Positions 23,981-32,869 are shown, numbered from the stretch's first letter. The stretch: 64,000 nt of DNA from Microbacterium sp. cf332 (GCF_900102175.1 NZ_FNKN01000001.1:992001-1056000); one strand, 5' to 3'. A program made the numbers and translations. The notes: generated by a model from the letters alone, not told the origin.

Positions 23981-25247
23981 CCAACGAGCGCTGGGGCTGG
24001 CCGCCCACCGGGACGGTCGCCGGGCTGGAGAGGCGTTCGCGTCTCTCGATCCCGACGTTGACGGCACCGAGGACGAGGACGAGGAGGGCCGCGAAGGTCG
24101 GCAGCAGCATCGCCAGTCGCACCTCCCCCGCCTCGGCGATCGCGCCGGTCGCGGCCGATGCGAGCGCCTGGGCGAGCGTCAGCGCGGACCCCAGCAGCGT
24201 CATCGTCGTGGCCGATCGACCCGCCGGGCTCCGCTGACCCGCGATGCTGAACAGCGTCACGAGGGTCGGCCCCACGCCCAGGCCCATGAGCAGCAGCATC
24301 ACGACGACGGCCCCGAGGGCGTCGGAGGCCGCGTACCCGGCGGCAGCGAGCGACAGCACGGTCGCGAAGACCAGCCACCGGTGCCGCAGGGCGAACCGGG
24401 TGGGAAGGAGTGCGACGGCGAGAGCGAGCACCGCCGAACCGATCCCCATGAGGCCGTAGAGAAGACCGGCTTCGACTCCCTCGCCCGCGGTCTGCGCGAA
24501 GGCCGTCAGCGAGGTGAGCGAGGCGCCGAAGAACAGGCCGACCCCGAACGTGCCGCCGACGAGCACGAGGACGCGGCCGCGCAGCACGTCCGAGATCGGG
24601 GCGCGCTCGGGCGTCTCGCCCGGCGGCAGCGACGTACCCGCGATCCGGCCGCTGGGGTGCAGGGCGAAGGCGGTGACGAAGACCAGACTGAGCGCCGCCG
24701 CGATCGCGATGGGCGCCCACGGCGCGATGGCGGCAGCGAGGATGCCGACGAGAAACGGTCCGATGACGAAGGCCGTCTCGTCGGCGGCCGACTCGTACGA
24801 CATGACGCGGGAGAGCGTGCGCGGTCGGCGGTCGACGCTCAGACGCGCTCGCACGATGCTCATGAGACGGCTGCGCGACATCGCCGCGGCCTGCGGTGCG
24901 CTCAGTCCGATCGCAGCAGCGAGCACCAGGACGAGCGGGGCGGCGGAACCGCCGGCGACGACGAACGGGAACAGTCCCAGCAGGATGCCGTTCACGACGC
25001 CGAGTGGAACGAGCACCCGCCGCTGGCCGAACCGGTCGACCGCATCGCCGATCACGGGTCCGGCGATGACGACGCCGACGCCGACGCCGGCAGAGGTCAG
25101 GCCGCCGAGACCCACGGATCCCGTCTGCGACACGACGAGTGTCAGGACCCCGACGACCATCATCGCGAACGGGAGCCGCGCGATGAAGGCAATCGGGAAG
25201 AAGGTCCAGCCGGTGTGCTGGATCAGGGAACGCTCATGTGACGTCAT
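23970..25247 (-). CDS. MFS transporter
   Basis: A 425-residue major facilitator with twelve predicted helices. The loop 2-3 signature reads GDAVDRFGQRRVLVP, and RSPAGRSATTMTLLGSALTLAQALASAATG is in the C-terminal half. A cytoplasmic loop of about 40 residues (SGRIAGTSLPPGETPERAP) separates the halves. It resembles actinobacterial drug or metabolite exporters of the type found near regulators, but cargo is unknown. CGGAGG lies six nt before the ATG. It overlaps chrA tail to tail by 11 bp. Confidence 0.82.
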   Translation of the reverse strand: MTSHERSLIQHTGWTFFPIAFIARLPFAMMVVGVLTLVVSQTGSVGLGGLTSAGVGVGVVIAGPVIGDAVDRFGQRRVLVPLGVVNGILLGLFPFVVAGGSAAPLVLVLAAAIGLSAPQAAAMSRSRLMSIVRARLSVDRRPRTLSRVMSYESAADETAFVIGPFLVGILAAAIAPWAPIAIAAALSLVFVTAFALHPSGRIAGTSLPPGETPERAPISDVLRGRVLVLVGGTFGVGLFFGASLTSLTAFAQTAGEGVEAGLLYGLMGIGSAVLALAVALLPTRFALRHRWLVFATVLSLAAAGYAASDALGAVVVMLLLMGLGVGPTLVTLFSIAGQRSPAGRSATTMTLLGSALTLAQALASAATGAIAEAGEVRLAMLLPTFAALLVLVLGAVNVGIERRERLSSPATVPVGGQPQRSLVTR

Positions 25248-25347
25248 ACATGCCTCCGAGCGGTCAGCTCGTGATCACGTGCCGCCTTGCTCCGTCAGCA
25301 GGTAGTTGCATCGCTTCGTCCGGACCGTCGCCGCGGACCCGTCGATT

Positions 25348-26637
25348 CTACCGGCGGAACAGCTCTTCGGCCACGAGCGAGAGATCGTGGAGGTCCGAGA
25401 CGCCGGCGAGCTCGCGGGCGGAGTGCATCGAGAGGATGGGGATACCGACGTCGACGGTGCGGATGCCGAGGCGCGTCGCCGTGATCGGCCCGATGGTGGA
25501 CCCGCAGGGCACGCCGTTGTTCGAGACGAACTCCTGGCTGCGGACGCCCGCCGCTTCGCACCACCCGTTCCAGGCGGCCGCGCCGACGCCGTCCGTCGCG
25601 TAGCGCTGATTCGCGTTGATCTTCAGGATCGGCCCCGAGCCGAGCACCGGCTGCACGACCGGGTCGTGCTTGTGCGCGTAGTTGGGGTGGACCGAGTGCC
25701 CGACGTCGCTCGAGACGCACCACGACGCCGCGAGCGCCCGCATCCGCTCGTCGCGATCGGCTCCGAGCCCTCGCTGGACGCGTTCGATCACATCGGCGAG
25801 GAAGGGGCCCGCGGCACCCGAACGCGTCGCCGATCCGACCTCCTCGTGGTCGAAGACGGCGAGCATCGCGATATGGCCGGCGTCGAACCCGGCGGCGGCC
25901 CGCTCGAGAGCCGCGACGCCGGCATGCACCGAGGCGAGGTCGTCGAGGCGGCCCGAGGCGAAGAACACGTCGCCCGCACCGAAGACCGCGCCCCGTGCCG
26001 CGTCGGCCGTGACGATGTCGTATCCGCGGATGCGGGCCGCATCCACACCCGCATCGTGCGCGAGCTCGGCCAGCAGGTCAGCCGATTCCGGAGACCCGAG
26101 GCCCCACACCGGCTGCGTCTGCGTCTGCTTGTCGAGCGCGAGGTGGTCGTTCGCCTCGCGGTCGAGGTGGATCGCCAGCTGGGGCAGACGCAGCAGCGCG
26201 TCCGTCGCAGCCAGCACGGCGGTGCCGTCGTCGAGCACGAGGCGCCCCGCGAGGCGCAGCTCGCGGTCGAGCCAGGAGTTCAGCAGAGGGCCGCCGTAGA
26301 TCTCCACGCCCGCCTGCAACCAGCCGAGCCGGCCCGTCGTCGGGCGGGGCTTGAGCTTGAACGCCGGCGAATCGCTGTGCGCCCCGAACACCCGGACGGG
26401 CGTCGTGGCGGTCGCGGTGGTCGGCACGACCCAGGCGAGCACGGCGCCGTCGCGGACGACGAGATGGCGTCCACCGGGCTGCGCCGGCCAGCTCTCATCC
26501 TCGGCGAGGGCGACGAAGCCGGCGTCGACGAGGCGGCGGGCGACCTCGGCCGCCGCGTGGAAGCTCGAGGGCGAGGCGGCGACGAAGTCGGCGAGGTCGT
26601 CGGCGTGGAAGCGGGCGGCGGCGGTGACGGCAGACAC
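25348..26637 (-). CDS. apeB: M18 family aspartyl aminopeptidase
   Basis: A 429-residue cytosolic metallopeptidase removing N-terminal Asp or Glu. Binuclear metal motifs are visible: FGAHSDSPAFKLKP, SGRLDDLASV, FDHEEVGSATRSGA with the catalytic glutamates, and MHSARELAGVSDL near the C terminus. The GGPLLNSWLDRELRLAGR segment is typical of bacterial M18 enzymes. GTG 26637 is chosen because GGAG is properly spaced before it and the family starts here; a longer frame to 26715 would overlap the VanY gene. Confidence 0.9.
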   Translation of the reverse strand: MSAVTAAARFHADDLADFVAASPSSFHAAAEVARRLVDAGFVALAEDESWPAQPGGRHLVVRDGAVLAWVVPTTATATTPVRVFGAHSDSPAFKLKPRPTTGRLGWLQAGVEIYGGPLLNSWLDRELRLAGRLVLDDGTAVLAATDALLRLPQLAIHLDREANDHLALDKQTQTQPVWGLGSPESADLLAELAHDAGVDAARIRGYDIVTADAARGAVFGAGDVFFASGRLDDLASVHAGVAALERAAAGFDAGHIAMLAVFDHEEVGSATRSGAAGPFLADVIERVQRGLGADRDERMRALAASWCVSSDVGHSVHPNYAHKHDPVVQPVLGSGPILKINANQRYATDGVGAAAWNGWCEAAGVRSQEFVSNNGVPCGSTIGPITATRLGIRTVDVGIPILSMHSARELAGVSDLHDLSLVAEELFRR

Positions 26638-26701
26638 GGGGACTCCAGGATCGTCGGGGGCGTCCTTCGATCGTAGGCGCACCCGTCGCCGAGGCCCCGA
26701 C

Positions 26702-27385
26702 TCAGCCGTTGGCATCGGTGCGCATCGGCGGGCAGTCCGAGCCGGGCTCGGTGGCGAGCTCGAAGTGCCAGGGCTCGTTGCCGTAGGTCTGGCAGACGCC
26801 GTACGCCGAGCCGTACGAGATCAGCCAGTACTGCGCGTCGACGGGCCCGATGTCGATGGCATCACCGCTGACATGCCGTGACCGGTCGGGCGTCGCGACG
26901 AAGGCCCGGGCCACGTCCTCGCCGTCCGTCGCGATGCGGGTGTCGAGGAGCCACTGCTGATACTCGACACTGCGCCATCCGCTCGTGACGCCGAAGCGGA
27001 TGCCGTCGGCGGCGGCGTCCGCCTCCGCTGCGCGCATCGCGTCGAGCAGGGCCGGGTTCAGGCGCGCGATCGCGGGCAGCTCGTCGTCCCAGAGGCTCAC
27101 CGGGCTGCCGTCCTCGATGAGGCCGTCGTCACCGCTGGGCGCGAACGCCGGGGCGGCGAGACCGAACGGGAGCGGGGCGATCGGCGGCTGCGGGAACCCG
27201 GCGAGCGCGACAGCGGCGCCGACCGCGGCGGCCGCGACACCGACGCCGATGCCGACGACCGCGAGCCGACGACACCGCTGCGGCGAGCGGCGCGAGCGAG
27301 GCGGCACGAACGTGGTGCACCGTCCGTGCGCGGTCACGTCGGCCGTGGGTGAGGGGATCGGCATCGATACGCGGAGGCTGCTCAT
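26702..27385 (-). CDS. D-alanyl-D-alanine carboxypeptidase, VanY type (M15B)
   Basis: A 227-residue membrane-anchored peptidase: basic N terminus, one membrane helix (about 41-63), a Pro/Ala linker, then a zinc domain. The SRHVSGDAIDIG motif supplies the His and Asp zinc ligands and EPWHFE the final His and catalytic Glu. GVTSGWRSVEYQQWLL is the usual substrate-binding strand. It trims the last D-Ala of peptidoglycan stem peptides outside the cell. ATG 27385 is preceded by TGGGGG. It is divergent from a two-component system 87 bp away, which might control it. Confidence 0.86.
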   Translation of the reverse strand: MSSLRVSMPIPSPTADVTAHGRCTTFVPPRSRRSPQRCRRLAVVGIGVGVAAAAVGAAVALAGFPQPPIAPLPFGLAAPAFAPSGDDGLIEDGSPVSLWDDELPAIARLNPALLDAMRAAEADAAADGIRFGVTSGWRSVEYQQWLLDTRIATDGEDVARAFVATPDRSRHVSGDAIDIGPVDAQYWLISYGSAYGVCQTYGNEPWHFELATEPGSDCPPMRTDANG

Positions 27386-27411
27386 GCCCCCAGTCGACGC
27401 CGCGGGATGTT

Positions 27412-27458
27412 GCGGGGGCGTCCGCAGATCCGCATACGCCCGCGATATCCGCCCCCGC
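27412..27458. promoter_or_regulatory. Inverted repeat GCGGGGGCG/CGCCCCCGC before the response regulator
   Basis: Perfect 9-bp arms at 27412-27420 and 27450-27458 (29-nt spacer) end two bases before the -10 box of the response regulator gene and lie in the region shared with vanY. They could be the regulator's own binding site or a chance GC repeat. Confidence 0.3.
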
Positions 27459-27459
27459 C

Positions 27460-27465
27460 TATCCT
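27460..27465 (+). promoter_or_regulatory. -10 element TATCCT of a leaderless promoter
   Basis: TATCCT ends 8 nt before ATG 27473; no ribosome binding site is present. Confidence 0.45.
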
Positions 27466-27472
27466 GGGTGCC

Positions 27473-28141
27473 ATGCGTGTGCTGATCGTCGAGGACGAGC
27501 TCTTCCTCGCCGAGGCCATCCGCGACGGCCTGCGGCTCGAGGCGATCTCTGCCGACCTCGCCGGCGACGGCGACACCGCCCTGGAGCAGCTCTCGCTCAC
27601 CCCCTACGACGTCGTCGTGCTGGATCGCGACATCCCCGGGCCGAGCGGCGATGAGATCGCGCGTGAGCTGTCGGTGCGGCCCGCGGCGCCCCGCATCCTG
27701 ATGCTCACCGCCGCCGACCGCCTCGACGACAAGGCCTCCGGGTTCGAGTCGGGGGCGGACGACTACCTGGTGAAGCCGTTCGCGATGCGCGAGCTCGTGC
27801 TGCGCCTGCGGGCGCTGGCGAGACGCCCCTCGGCCGCGGCTCCCCCGGTGCGGGAGTTCGGCGACCTCCGGCTCGACCCCTTCCGCCGGGAGGTCTACCG
27901 CGCCGGACGCTACGTCGCGCTGACCCGCAAGCAGTTCGCGGTGCTCGATGTGCTCGTGAGCGCCGGGGGCGGGGTCATCAGCGCCGAGACGCTGCTGGAA
28001 CGCGCGTGGGACGAGAACGCCGACCCGTTCACGAACGCCGTCCGGATCACGATCTCGACCCTGCGCAAGCGACTCGGCGAACCGTGGATCATCGAGACCC
28101 TGCCCGGGGTCGGGTACCGGATGTCGGAACCCGACCGGTGA
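27473..28141 (+). CDS. OmpR-family response regulator
   Basis: A 222-residue regulator. The receiver domain has the acidic pair VEDE (7-10), phosphoacceptor Asp51 in VVVLDRDIPG, and Lys in DDYLVKPF. The winged-helix effector domain runs from about residue 125, with LTRKQFAVLDVLVSAGGGVISAETLLERAW and the recognition helix NAVRITISTLRKRLG. It overlaps the sensor kinase gene by 4 bp (GTGA), so the two are translationally coupled. Target genes are unknown; the divergent VanY-type carboxypeptidase is a candidate. Confidence 0.92.
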   Translation: MRVLIVEDELFLAEAIRDGLRLEAISADLAGDGDTALEQLSLTPYDVVVLDRDIPGPSGDEIARELSVRPAAPRILMLTAADRLDDKASGFESGADDYLVKPFAMRELVLRLRALARRPSAAAPPVREFGDLRLDPFRREVYRAGRYVALTRKQFAVLDVLVSAGGGVISAETLLERAWDENADPFTNAVRITISTLRKRLGEPWIIETLPGVGYRMSEPDR

Positions 28142-29298
28142 TCGTCCGTCGACGGGGGCCGTCGCTGCGGGTCGTCCTGACCCTCAGCTACGCGGGGTTC
28201 CTGGTCGTCGCCGGGATCGTGCTGTTCGCCGTGGGGCTGCTGGCGCTGCGCTTCGTGCCGACCGGGGATCTCCTCAGCCAGGAGACGGGCAGCTGGGCGC
28301 CCGGGCGCGACGCCCTCGTCGAGGTGTTCGCCAAGTACGCCTGGTGGGCTCTCGCCGGGCTCGCCGCCATCGGCCTGACCGGCGGCTGGGTGCTCGCGGG
28401 CCGGATGCTCGCGCCGCTCGGACGCATCACCGACGTCGTCGGGAGCGCCGACGCCGCATCGCTGCACCGTCGCATCGCGCTGCCCGGTCGCCGCAACGAG
28501 CTGACCGACCTCGCGGACGGCTTCGACGACATGCTCGATCGCGTCGAGCGCGCCGTCGCGGAGGAGTCGCGGTTCGCCGCGAACGCCTCGCACGAGCTGC
28601 GCACCCCGCACGCCGTCATCCGCACCATCGTCGAGGTGGCGCGCGCGGACCCGGACGGGCGCGACGTCGACCGGGTACTCAGCCGGGTCGCCGAGACCAA
28701 CGAGCGGGCGATCGCGACGACCGAGGCGCTGCTCGACCTGGCGCGAGCGGGCCGCACCGGCCTCGCCTTCGAGCGCATCGACCTCGCCGCCCTCGTCGAG
28801 CAGGTCACCACCGACGTGCGCGAGGCCGCCGCGGTCGGTGCGGTCGGCACGGTCGCCGATCTGCGGGGATCCGACATCCGTCGCGACCGGGAGGCGTGGG
28901 CTTCGGAGGCTCCGGCGATCCGTCTCGACCTCGGCCAGGCCGCGGCACGCGGGAACGCACCGCTGGTGCGCCAGCTCGTCGCGAACCTGATCGACAACGC
29001 CCTCGTGCACAACCTCCCCCGCGGCGGCCAGGTCGAGGTGCGCACGCGCAGGAGCGCCGCGGGTGCCGCCGTCGTGGAGGTCGCGAACACCGGCCCGAGC
29101 ATCGACGCCGATCGGGTCGCGACCCTGACGGAGCCGTTCGTACGGGCGGGCGGGCGGACGCGCGCGGCGGCCGACCGAGGCGTCGGGCTGGGGCTCACCA
29201 TCGTCTCGACGATCGTCCGCAGCCACCGCGGCGACCTCGACCTCGCCGCGCGCGACGGCGGCGGACTCGTCGTGCGCGTCACCCTGCCTGCGGCCTGA
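28138..29298 (+). CDS. Sensor histidine kinase
   Basis: A 386-residue membrane kinase: two helices (about 14-36 and 64-86) enclosing a short 27-residue outer loop, then HAMP, HisKA and HATPase domains. The H box reads SHELRTPHAVI; the residue after the Pro is His where Leu is usual. The N box is LIDNALVHN and the G2 box GVGLGLTIV. With so small an external loop it probably senses the membrane or a partner protein. GTG 28138 overlaps the response regulator stop. Confidence 0.9.
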   Translation: MIVRRRGPSLRVVLTLSYAGFLVVAGIVLFAVGLLALRFVPTGDLLSQETGSWAPGRDALVEVFAKYAWWALAGLAAIGLTGGWVLAGRMLAPLGRITDVVGSADAASLHRRIALPGRRNELTDLADGFDDMLDRVERAVAEESRFAANASHELRTPHAVIRTIVEVARADPDGRDVDRVLSRVAETNERAIATTEALLDLARAGRTGLAFERIDLAALVEQVTTDVREAAAVGAVGTVADLRGSDIRRDREAWASEAPAIRLDLGQAAARGNAPLVRQLVANLIDNALVHNLPRGGQVEVRTRRSAAGAAVVEVANTGPSIDADRVATLTEPFVRAGGRTRAAADRGVGLGLTIVSTIVRSHRGDLDLAARDGGGLVVRVTLPAA

Positions 29299-29366
29299 CG
29301 CATTCCGGATGCCGGCGACGTGCTCCGCACCGGGACGGGCGCTCGCCCGGCAGTCCATGGACGATC

Positions 29367-29380
29367 TCGAATCGATTCGA
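29367..29380. promoter_or_regulatory. Perfect palindrome TCGAATCGATTCGA before the MATE gene
   Basis: A 14-bp perfect palindrome sits directly upstream of a TAGACT -10 box (29381-29386), i.e. in the spacer between -35 and -10. That is the position of a repressor operator. Confidence 0.5.
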
Positions 29381-29391
29381 TAGACTCATCC

Positions 29392-29413
29392 CGGCGGTGC
29401 CCGGGCACCGCCG
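29392..29413. repeat. 22-bp perfect GC palindrome in the MATE gene leader
   Basis: CGGCGGTGCCC is followed directly by its reverse complement. If the transcript starts after the TAGACT box, this forms a stable hairpin near the 5' end of the mRNA, about 33 nt before the start codon. It could instead end the upstream kinase transcript. Confidence 0.5.
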
Positions 29414-29446
29414 TTGTCGTGCCCGCCCCCTCCGAAAGACCTCGCG

Positions 29447-30949
29447 ATGTCCCGCACCCTCACCACCGGCAGCCCGTGGCGCGTCATCCTGGCGTTCTCG
29501 GTGCCCCTGCTCATCGGCAACGTGGTGCAGCAGATGTACCACATCGTCGACGCGGTCGTCGTCGGCCGCTGGCTCGGCGTCGATTCGCTCGCCGCGGTGG
29601 GCGCGACGGGCTCGATGCTGTTCCTGTTGATCGGGTTCTCGTGGGGGCTGACCTCGGGCTTCGCCATCCCGACGGCGCAGGCGTTCGGCGCGGGCGATCA
29701 TGCCGCGGTCCGCCGCTCGGTCGCCGCGGGTGCCACGCTGACGGCCCTGACCAGCGTCGTGCTCACCGTCGTCGCACCGTTCCTCTCGCGTCCGCTCCTC
29801 GAGCTGCTGCAGACGCCCGCCGAGCTGCTCGACGACGCGACGGCGTTCGCCGTGGTCAGCTTCCTCGGCGCCTCCGCGACGATGTTCTTCAACTACCTCG
29901 CCGCGATCATCCGCGCCATCGGCGACTCGCGCACTCCGCTGATCTTCCTCACCGTGGCGTGTGTCATCAACGTCGCCCTCGTGGTCCTCATGGTGGGCCC
30001 CCTCGGTTGGGGAGTCGGCGGCGCAGCGCTGGCCACCGTCGTCTCACAGGCGCTCTCGGTGGCGCTCTGCCTCGACTACATCCGGCGCCGCATCCCGGTC
30101 CTGCGCATGCAGCGTGCCGATTGGCGGGTGACGCGGGCCGACCTCGCCGTGCACCTGCGACTCGGGCTGCCCATGGGATTCCAGGCGTCGATCATCGCCA
30201 TCGGCACGCTCGCCGTCCAGGTGCGGCTGAACGAGCTCGGCGCCGATGCGGTGGCCGCCTACACGACGGCGTCGCGCGTCGACGGCCTCGCCGTCGCCCT
30301 CCTGCAGTCGCTCGGCCTCGCGGTGTCGATGTTCGTCGCGCAGAACTACGGCGGCGGCCGGCCCGACCGCATCCGACAGGGCGTCGCCCAGGCGACGTGG
30401 ATGGCGATCGTCGGTGCGGTCGCACTCGGCGTGGTGCTCATCGCCTTCGGTACGCCGCTCGTGCGGCTGTTCGTCGGCGACGGTGCGGACGAGGTCGTCT
30501 CGCTCGCCGCGCTCATGCTCGTCATCAACGGCGCGACGTACACGGCGCTCGGCGTGCTGTTCGTGCTGCGCGGCGCGCTGCAGGGACTCGGTCACACCCT
30601 CGTGCCGACCGTGACCGGCATCGTCGAGCTGTTCATGCGCACCGGTGCGGCCGTCGTGCTGGGCGCGCTGATCGGCTTCGCCGGCGTCGCCTGGAGCAAT
30701 CCTCTGGCGTGGCTCGGCGCCGTCGTCATCCTGGTGCCGGCGTATGTCCGCGCCCGCCGCGAACTGGCGACGATGCCCATCGCCCGCGTCGACCACATCT
30801 CGACCGCGACGACGCCGGTGCCCGTCGTGGGCCCGGCGAGCGGCTCGATGGTGGTCGATGCCGTGGTGACGCAGCCGGTGCCCGTCATCCTCGGCGGATC
30901 ACGACGCCGGGGGCCTGTCCGGAGACGCCGCCGCTCCTCAGCCCGCTGA
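29447..30949 (+). CDS. MATE family efflux transporter
   Basis: A 500-residue multidrug/toxin extrusion protein with twelve helices and the two MATE half repeats. N-terminal PLLIGNVVQQMYHIVDAVVVGRWLG, FFNYLAAIIRAIGDSRTPL and GFQASIIAIGTLAVQVRLNELG are typical, as is the late LRGALQGLGHTLVPT. It is about 50 residues longer than most, with a Val/Pro/Arg-rich cytoplasmic tail after residue 440. ATG 29447 follows a GAAAGA site. Two palindromes upstream suggest repression by a regulator encoded elsewhere. Confidence 0.88.
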   Translation: MSRTLTTGSPWRVILAFSVPLLIGNVVQQMYHIVDAVVVGRWLGVDSLAAVGATGSMLFLLIGFSWGLTSGFAIPTAQAFGAGDHAAVRRSVAAGATLTALTSVVLTVVAPFLSRPLLELLQTPAELLDDATAFAVVSFLGASATMFFNYLAAIIRAIGDSRTPLIFLTVACVINVALVVLMVGPLGWGVGGAALATVVSQALSVALCLDYIRRRIPVLRMQRADWRVTRADLAVHLRLGLPMGFQASIIAIGTLAVQVRLNELGADAVAAYTTASRVDGLAVALLQSLGLAVSMFVAQNYGGGRPDRIRQGVAQATWMAIVGAVALGVVLIAFGTPLVRLFVGDGADEVVSLAALMLVINGATYTALGVLFVLRGALQGLGHTLVPTVTGIVELFMRTGAAVVLGALIGFAGVAWSNPLAWLGAVVILVPAYVRARRELATMPIARVDHISTATTPVPVVGPASGSMVVDAVVTQPVPVILGGSRRRGPVRRRRRSSAR

Positions 30950-30969
30950 CCACGAGACGGTCGAGCCCC

Positions 30970-31011
30970 CGCGCGCCGCGCCGGGTCTCGGCGCCATGAG
31001 CGCGGCGCGCG
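30970..31011. terminator. Strong hairpin between convergent MATE and NYN genes
   Basis: A perfect 12-bp stem (CGCGCGCCGCGC with GCGCGGCGCGCG) and an 18-nt loop lie in the 66 bp between the two stop codons. Confidence 0.6.
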
Positions 31012-31015
31012 AGAC

Positions 31016-32800
31016 TCAGCCCGCGACGGAACCGGGGCGTGACGCCCGGCGGGGTGCCCGCTTGGGCCGCTCGCCGGGTTCGGCATCGGCGGGCGGCGTC
31101 GCAGCGACCGGAGCCGGCTCAGCGGTGGCCTCGGCCGTGACGGCCTTGGCCGCACGGCTGCGCGGGGCGCGCTTCGGCCGCTCGGTCGGCGCCGCGGCAT
31201 CGCCCCCGGCCGAGACGTCGGCGACGGCCGCCCCGGCGGCGGGTGCGGTGGTGGACGCCTCCGCGCTTTCGAGGGCGACGGCGGTCTTCCTCGCCGATCG
31301 GGCACGGCCGGCGCCGCGACCCGTCGCGGCTCGGACCGGACCGTCGCCGGACGCGAGCTCCGAGACGTCGGGGGCCGGACCCCCGCCGTCGGCGTCCGCC
31401 GGAGCCGCGTCCGCCGTGCTGCCCGCGCTGGCGCGGCGCGGAGCACGTGCCTTCTTCGGCGCCGCGGCCTTCTTCGCGCCGCGCCCCGCGCTGGGTGCCT
31501 CGTCTGCGGCGGCCTCGGCCTCGGCCTCCGGCGCGGCGCCGCCCGTGTCGCCGGACGCATCCGCGGCTCCACGGCGGTCGCCGGATGCAGCGGCCTCCGG
31601 CGTCTCGGCCGGTCGCGCGACCTCGGATGCAGCCGCTGCGGCGACGTCCGACGGCTCCCGCTCGCTCGATACGTCGCCGGGATCCGCGGCGCGGTCGTTC
31701 GCCCGCGCGGCGGTCGATACGGCGTCGAGCGCGGCGTCGAGGGCAGCCCCGAGCGTCAGCTGCTCGATCATCGGTCGACGGCTGCGGCCCGATCCGCCGG
31801 CCGTCACGGTCCCCGACTCGGACCGGGCGGAGGCACCGCCCTCGTCATCGGCCCGTCGGCCGTCGCCGGGCCCGGCGGCATCGGCGGCGGGCGTCTCGCC
31901 GCTCGCCGGGGCGCTCGACGCTCCCTGTCCTCGCGCGGGCTTGCGGCGCGACCTGCCGGTACCGGCTGCCGGGGCGGCTTCGTCCGCGGCCTCCGGGCCG
32001 TCGACTGCAGCGGTCGGAGCGGCAGCCTCGGCGGCATCCGTCGTGCGCACCTCACCGGCGCCCTTGCCGCCTTTCGCGGCCTTCGGACGGATCGACATCC
32101 CTCCGGGCTTCGACTCGATCGCGAACAGTCCGACGGCCTTGAGCAGGTCGGACAGCTTGGCATAACCCCAGTTGCGCGGATCGAAATCGGGCTGCTGCTT
32201 GCGCATGAGCTGGCCGACCGTGCCGAGGTCCGACCAGCCGTCGTCGGCCGACGCCGTCTCGACCGCGCTGCGCAGCAGAGCGACCAGACGTGCGTCGCCG
32301 CGCAGCGCCGCAGTGGTCCACCGCGCCGACGTCGTCGATCGTGCGGCATCGGGCTCGTCGATCACTCCCAGGACCTCGAGATAGGTGAACTGGTCACAGG
32401 CGTTTCGGAAGGCCTCGGGCGTCTTGCGCTCCCCGAATCCGTAGACGGTCACTCCCTCCTCGCGGATGCGCGAGGCCAGGCGGGTGAAGTCGCTGTCGCT
32501 CGAGACGATGCAGAACCCCTGGAAGCGTCGGGTGTAGAGCAGATCCATCGCGTCGATGATCAGCGCGCTGTCGGTGGCGTTCTTGCCGGTCGTGTTGTCG
32601 AACTGCTGCATCGGCTGGATGACGTGCTCGCTCGCGGCATCCTTCCATCCCCGCAGCTGCGACTTGGTCCAGTCGCCGTAGATGCGCTTGACCGAGGCCG
32701 TGCCGTACGTGGCGATCTCGGCGAGGACACCCCCGATGCGCGAGGGCGAGACGTTGTCGGCATCGACGAGGACGGCGAGGAGGTCGCTCTGCTGTGGCAT
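31016..32800 (-). CDS. NYN domain protein with OST-HTH/LOTUS domain and long disordered tail
   Basis: A 594-residue protein. Residues 8-140 form a NYN nuclease-like domain (VLVDADNVSP, YGDWTKSQLRGW, NATDSALIIDAMDLLY, CIVSSDSDFTRLASRIRE). Residues about 160-235 resemble an OST-HTH/LOTUS RNA-binding domain (LRSAVETASADDGWSDLGTV, DPRNWGYAKLSDLLKAVG). From about 240 to the end it is low-complexity Ala/Pro/Asp with scattered basic clusters, including two ERPKRAPR repeats and GRSRR patches, probably nucleic-acid binding. Function: predicted RNA-targeting nuclease. It is divergent from the GT2 gene. Confidence 0.85.
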   Translation of the reverse strand: MPQQSDLLAVLVDADNVSPSRIGGVLAEIATYGTASVKRIYGDWTKSQLRGWKDAASEHVIQPMQQFDNTTGKNATDSALIIDAMDLLYTRRFQGFCIVSSDSDFTRLASRIREEGVTVYGFGERKTPEAFRNACDQFTYLEVLGVIDEPDAARSTTSARWTTAALRGDARLVALLRSAVETASADDGWSDLGTVGQLMRKQQPDFDPRNWGYAKLSDLLKAVGLFAIESKPGGMSIRPKAAKGGKGAGEVRTTDAAEAAAPTAAVDGPEAADEAAPAAGTGRSRRKPARGQGASSAPASGETPAADAAGPGDGRRADDEGGASARSESGTVTAGGSGRSRRPMIEQLTLGAALDAALDAVSTAARANDRAADPGDVSSEREPSDVAAAAASEVARPAETPEAAASGDRRGAADASGDTGGAAPEAEAEAAADEAPSAGRGAKKAAAPKKARAPRRASAGSTADAAPADADGGGPAPDVSELASGDGPVRAATGRGAGRARSARKTAVALESAEASTTAPAAGAAVADVSAGGDAAAPTERPKRAPRSRAAKAVTAEATAEPAPVAATPPADAEPGERPKRAPRRASRPGSVAG

Positions 32801-32869
32801 GCGTCCAGCATGTCACTGACCCGCCGCCGGATCACTGTCAAGCCGTTCCCTCCGGCGACGGGACCGACG

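Noticed and set aside
31016..32100. Ala/Pro-rich tail of the NYN/OST-HTH protein as a frameshifted or spurious extension
   Set aside because: The tail stays in one frame with a single stop just before a terminator, and has consistent repeats of ERPKRAPR.
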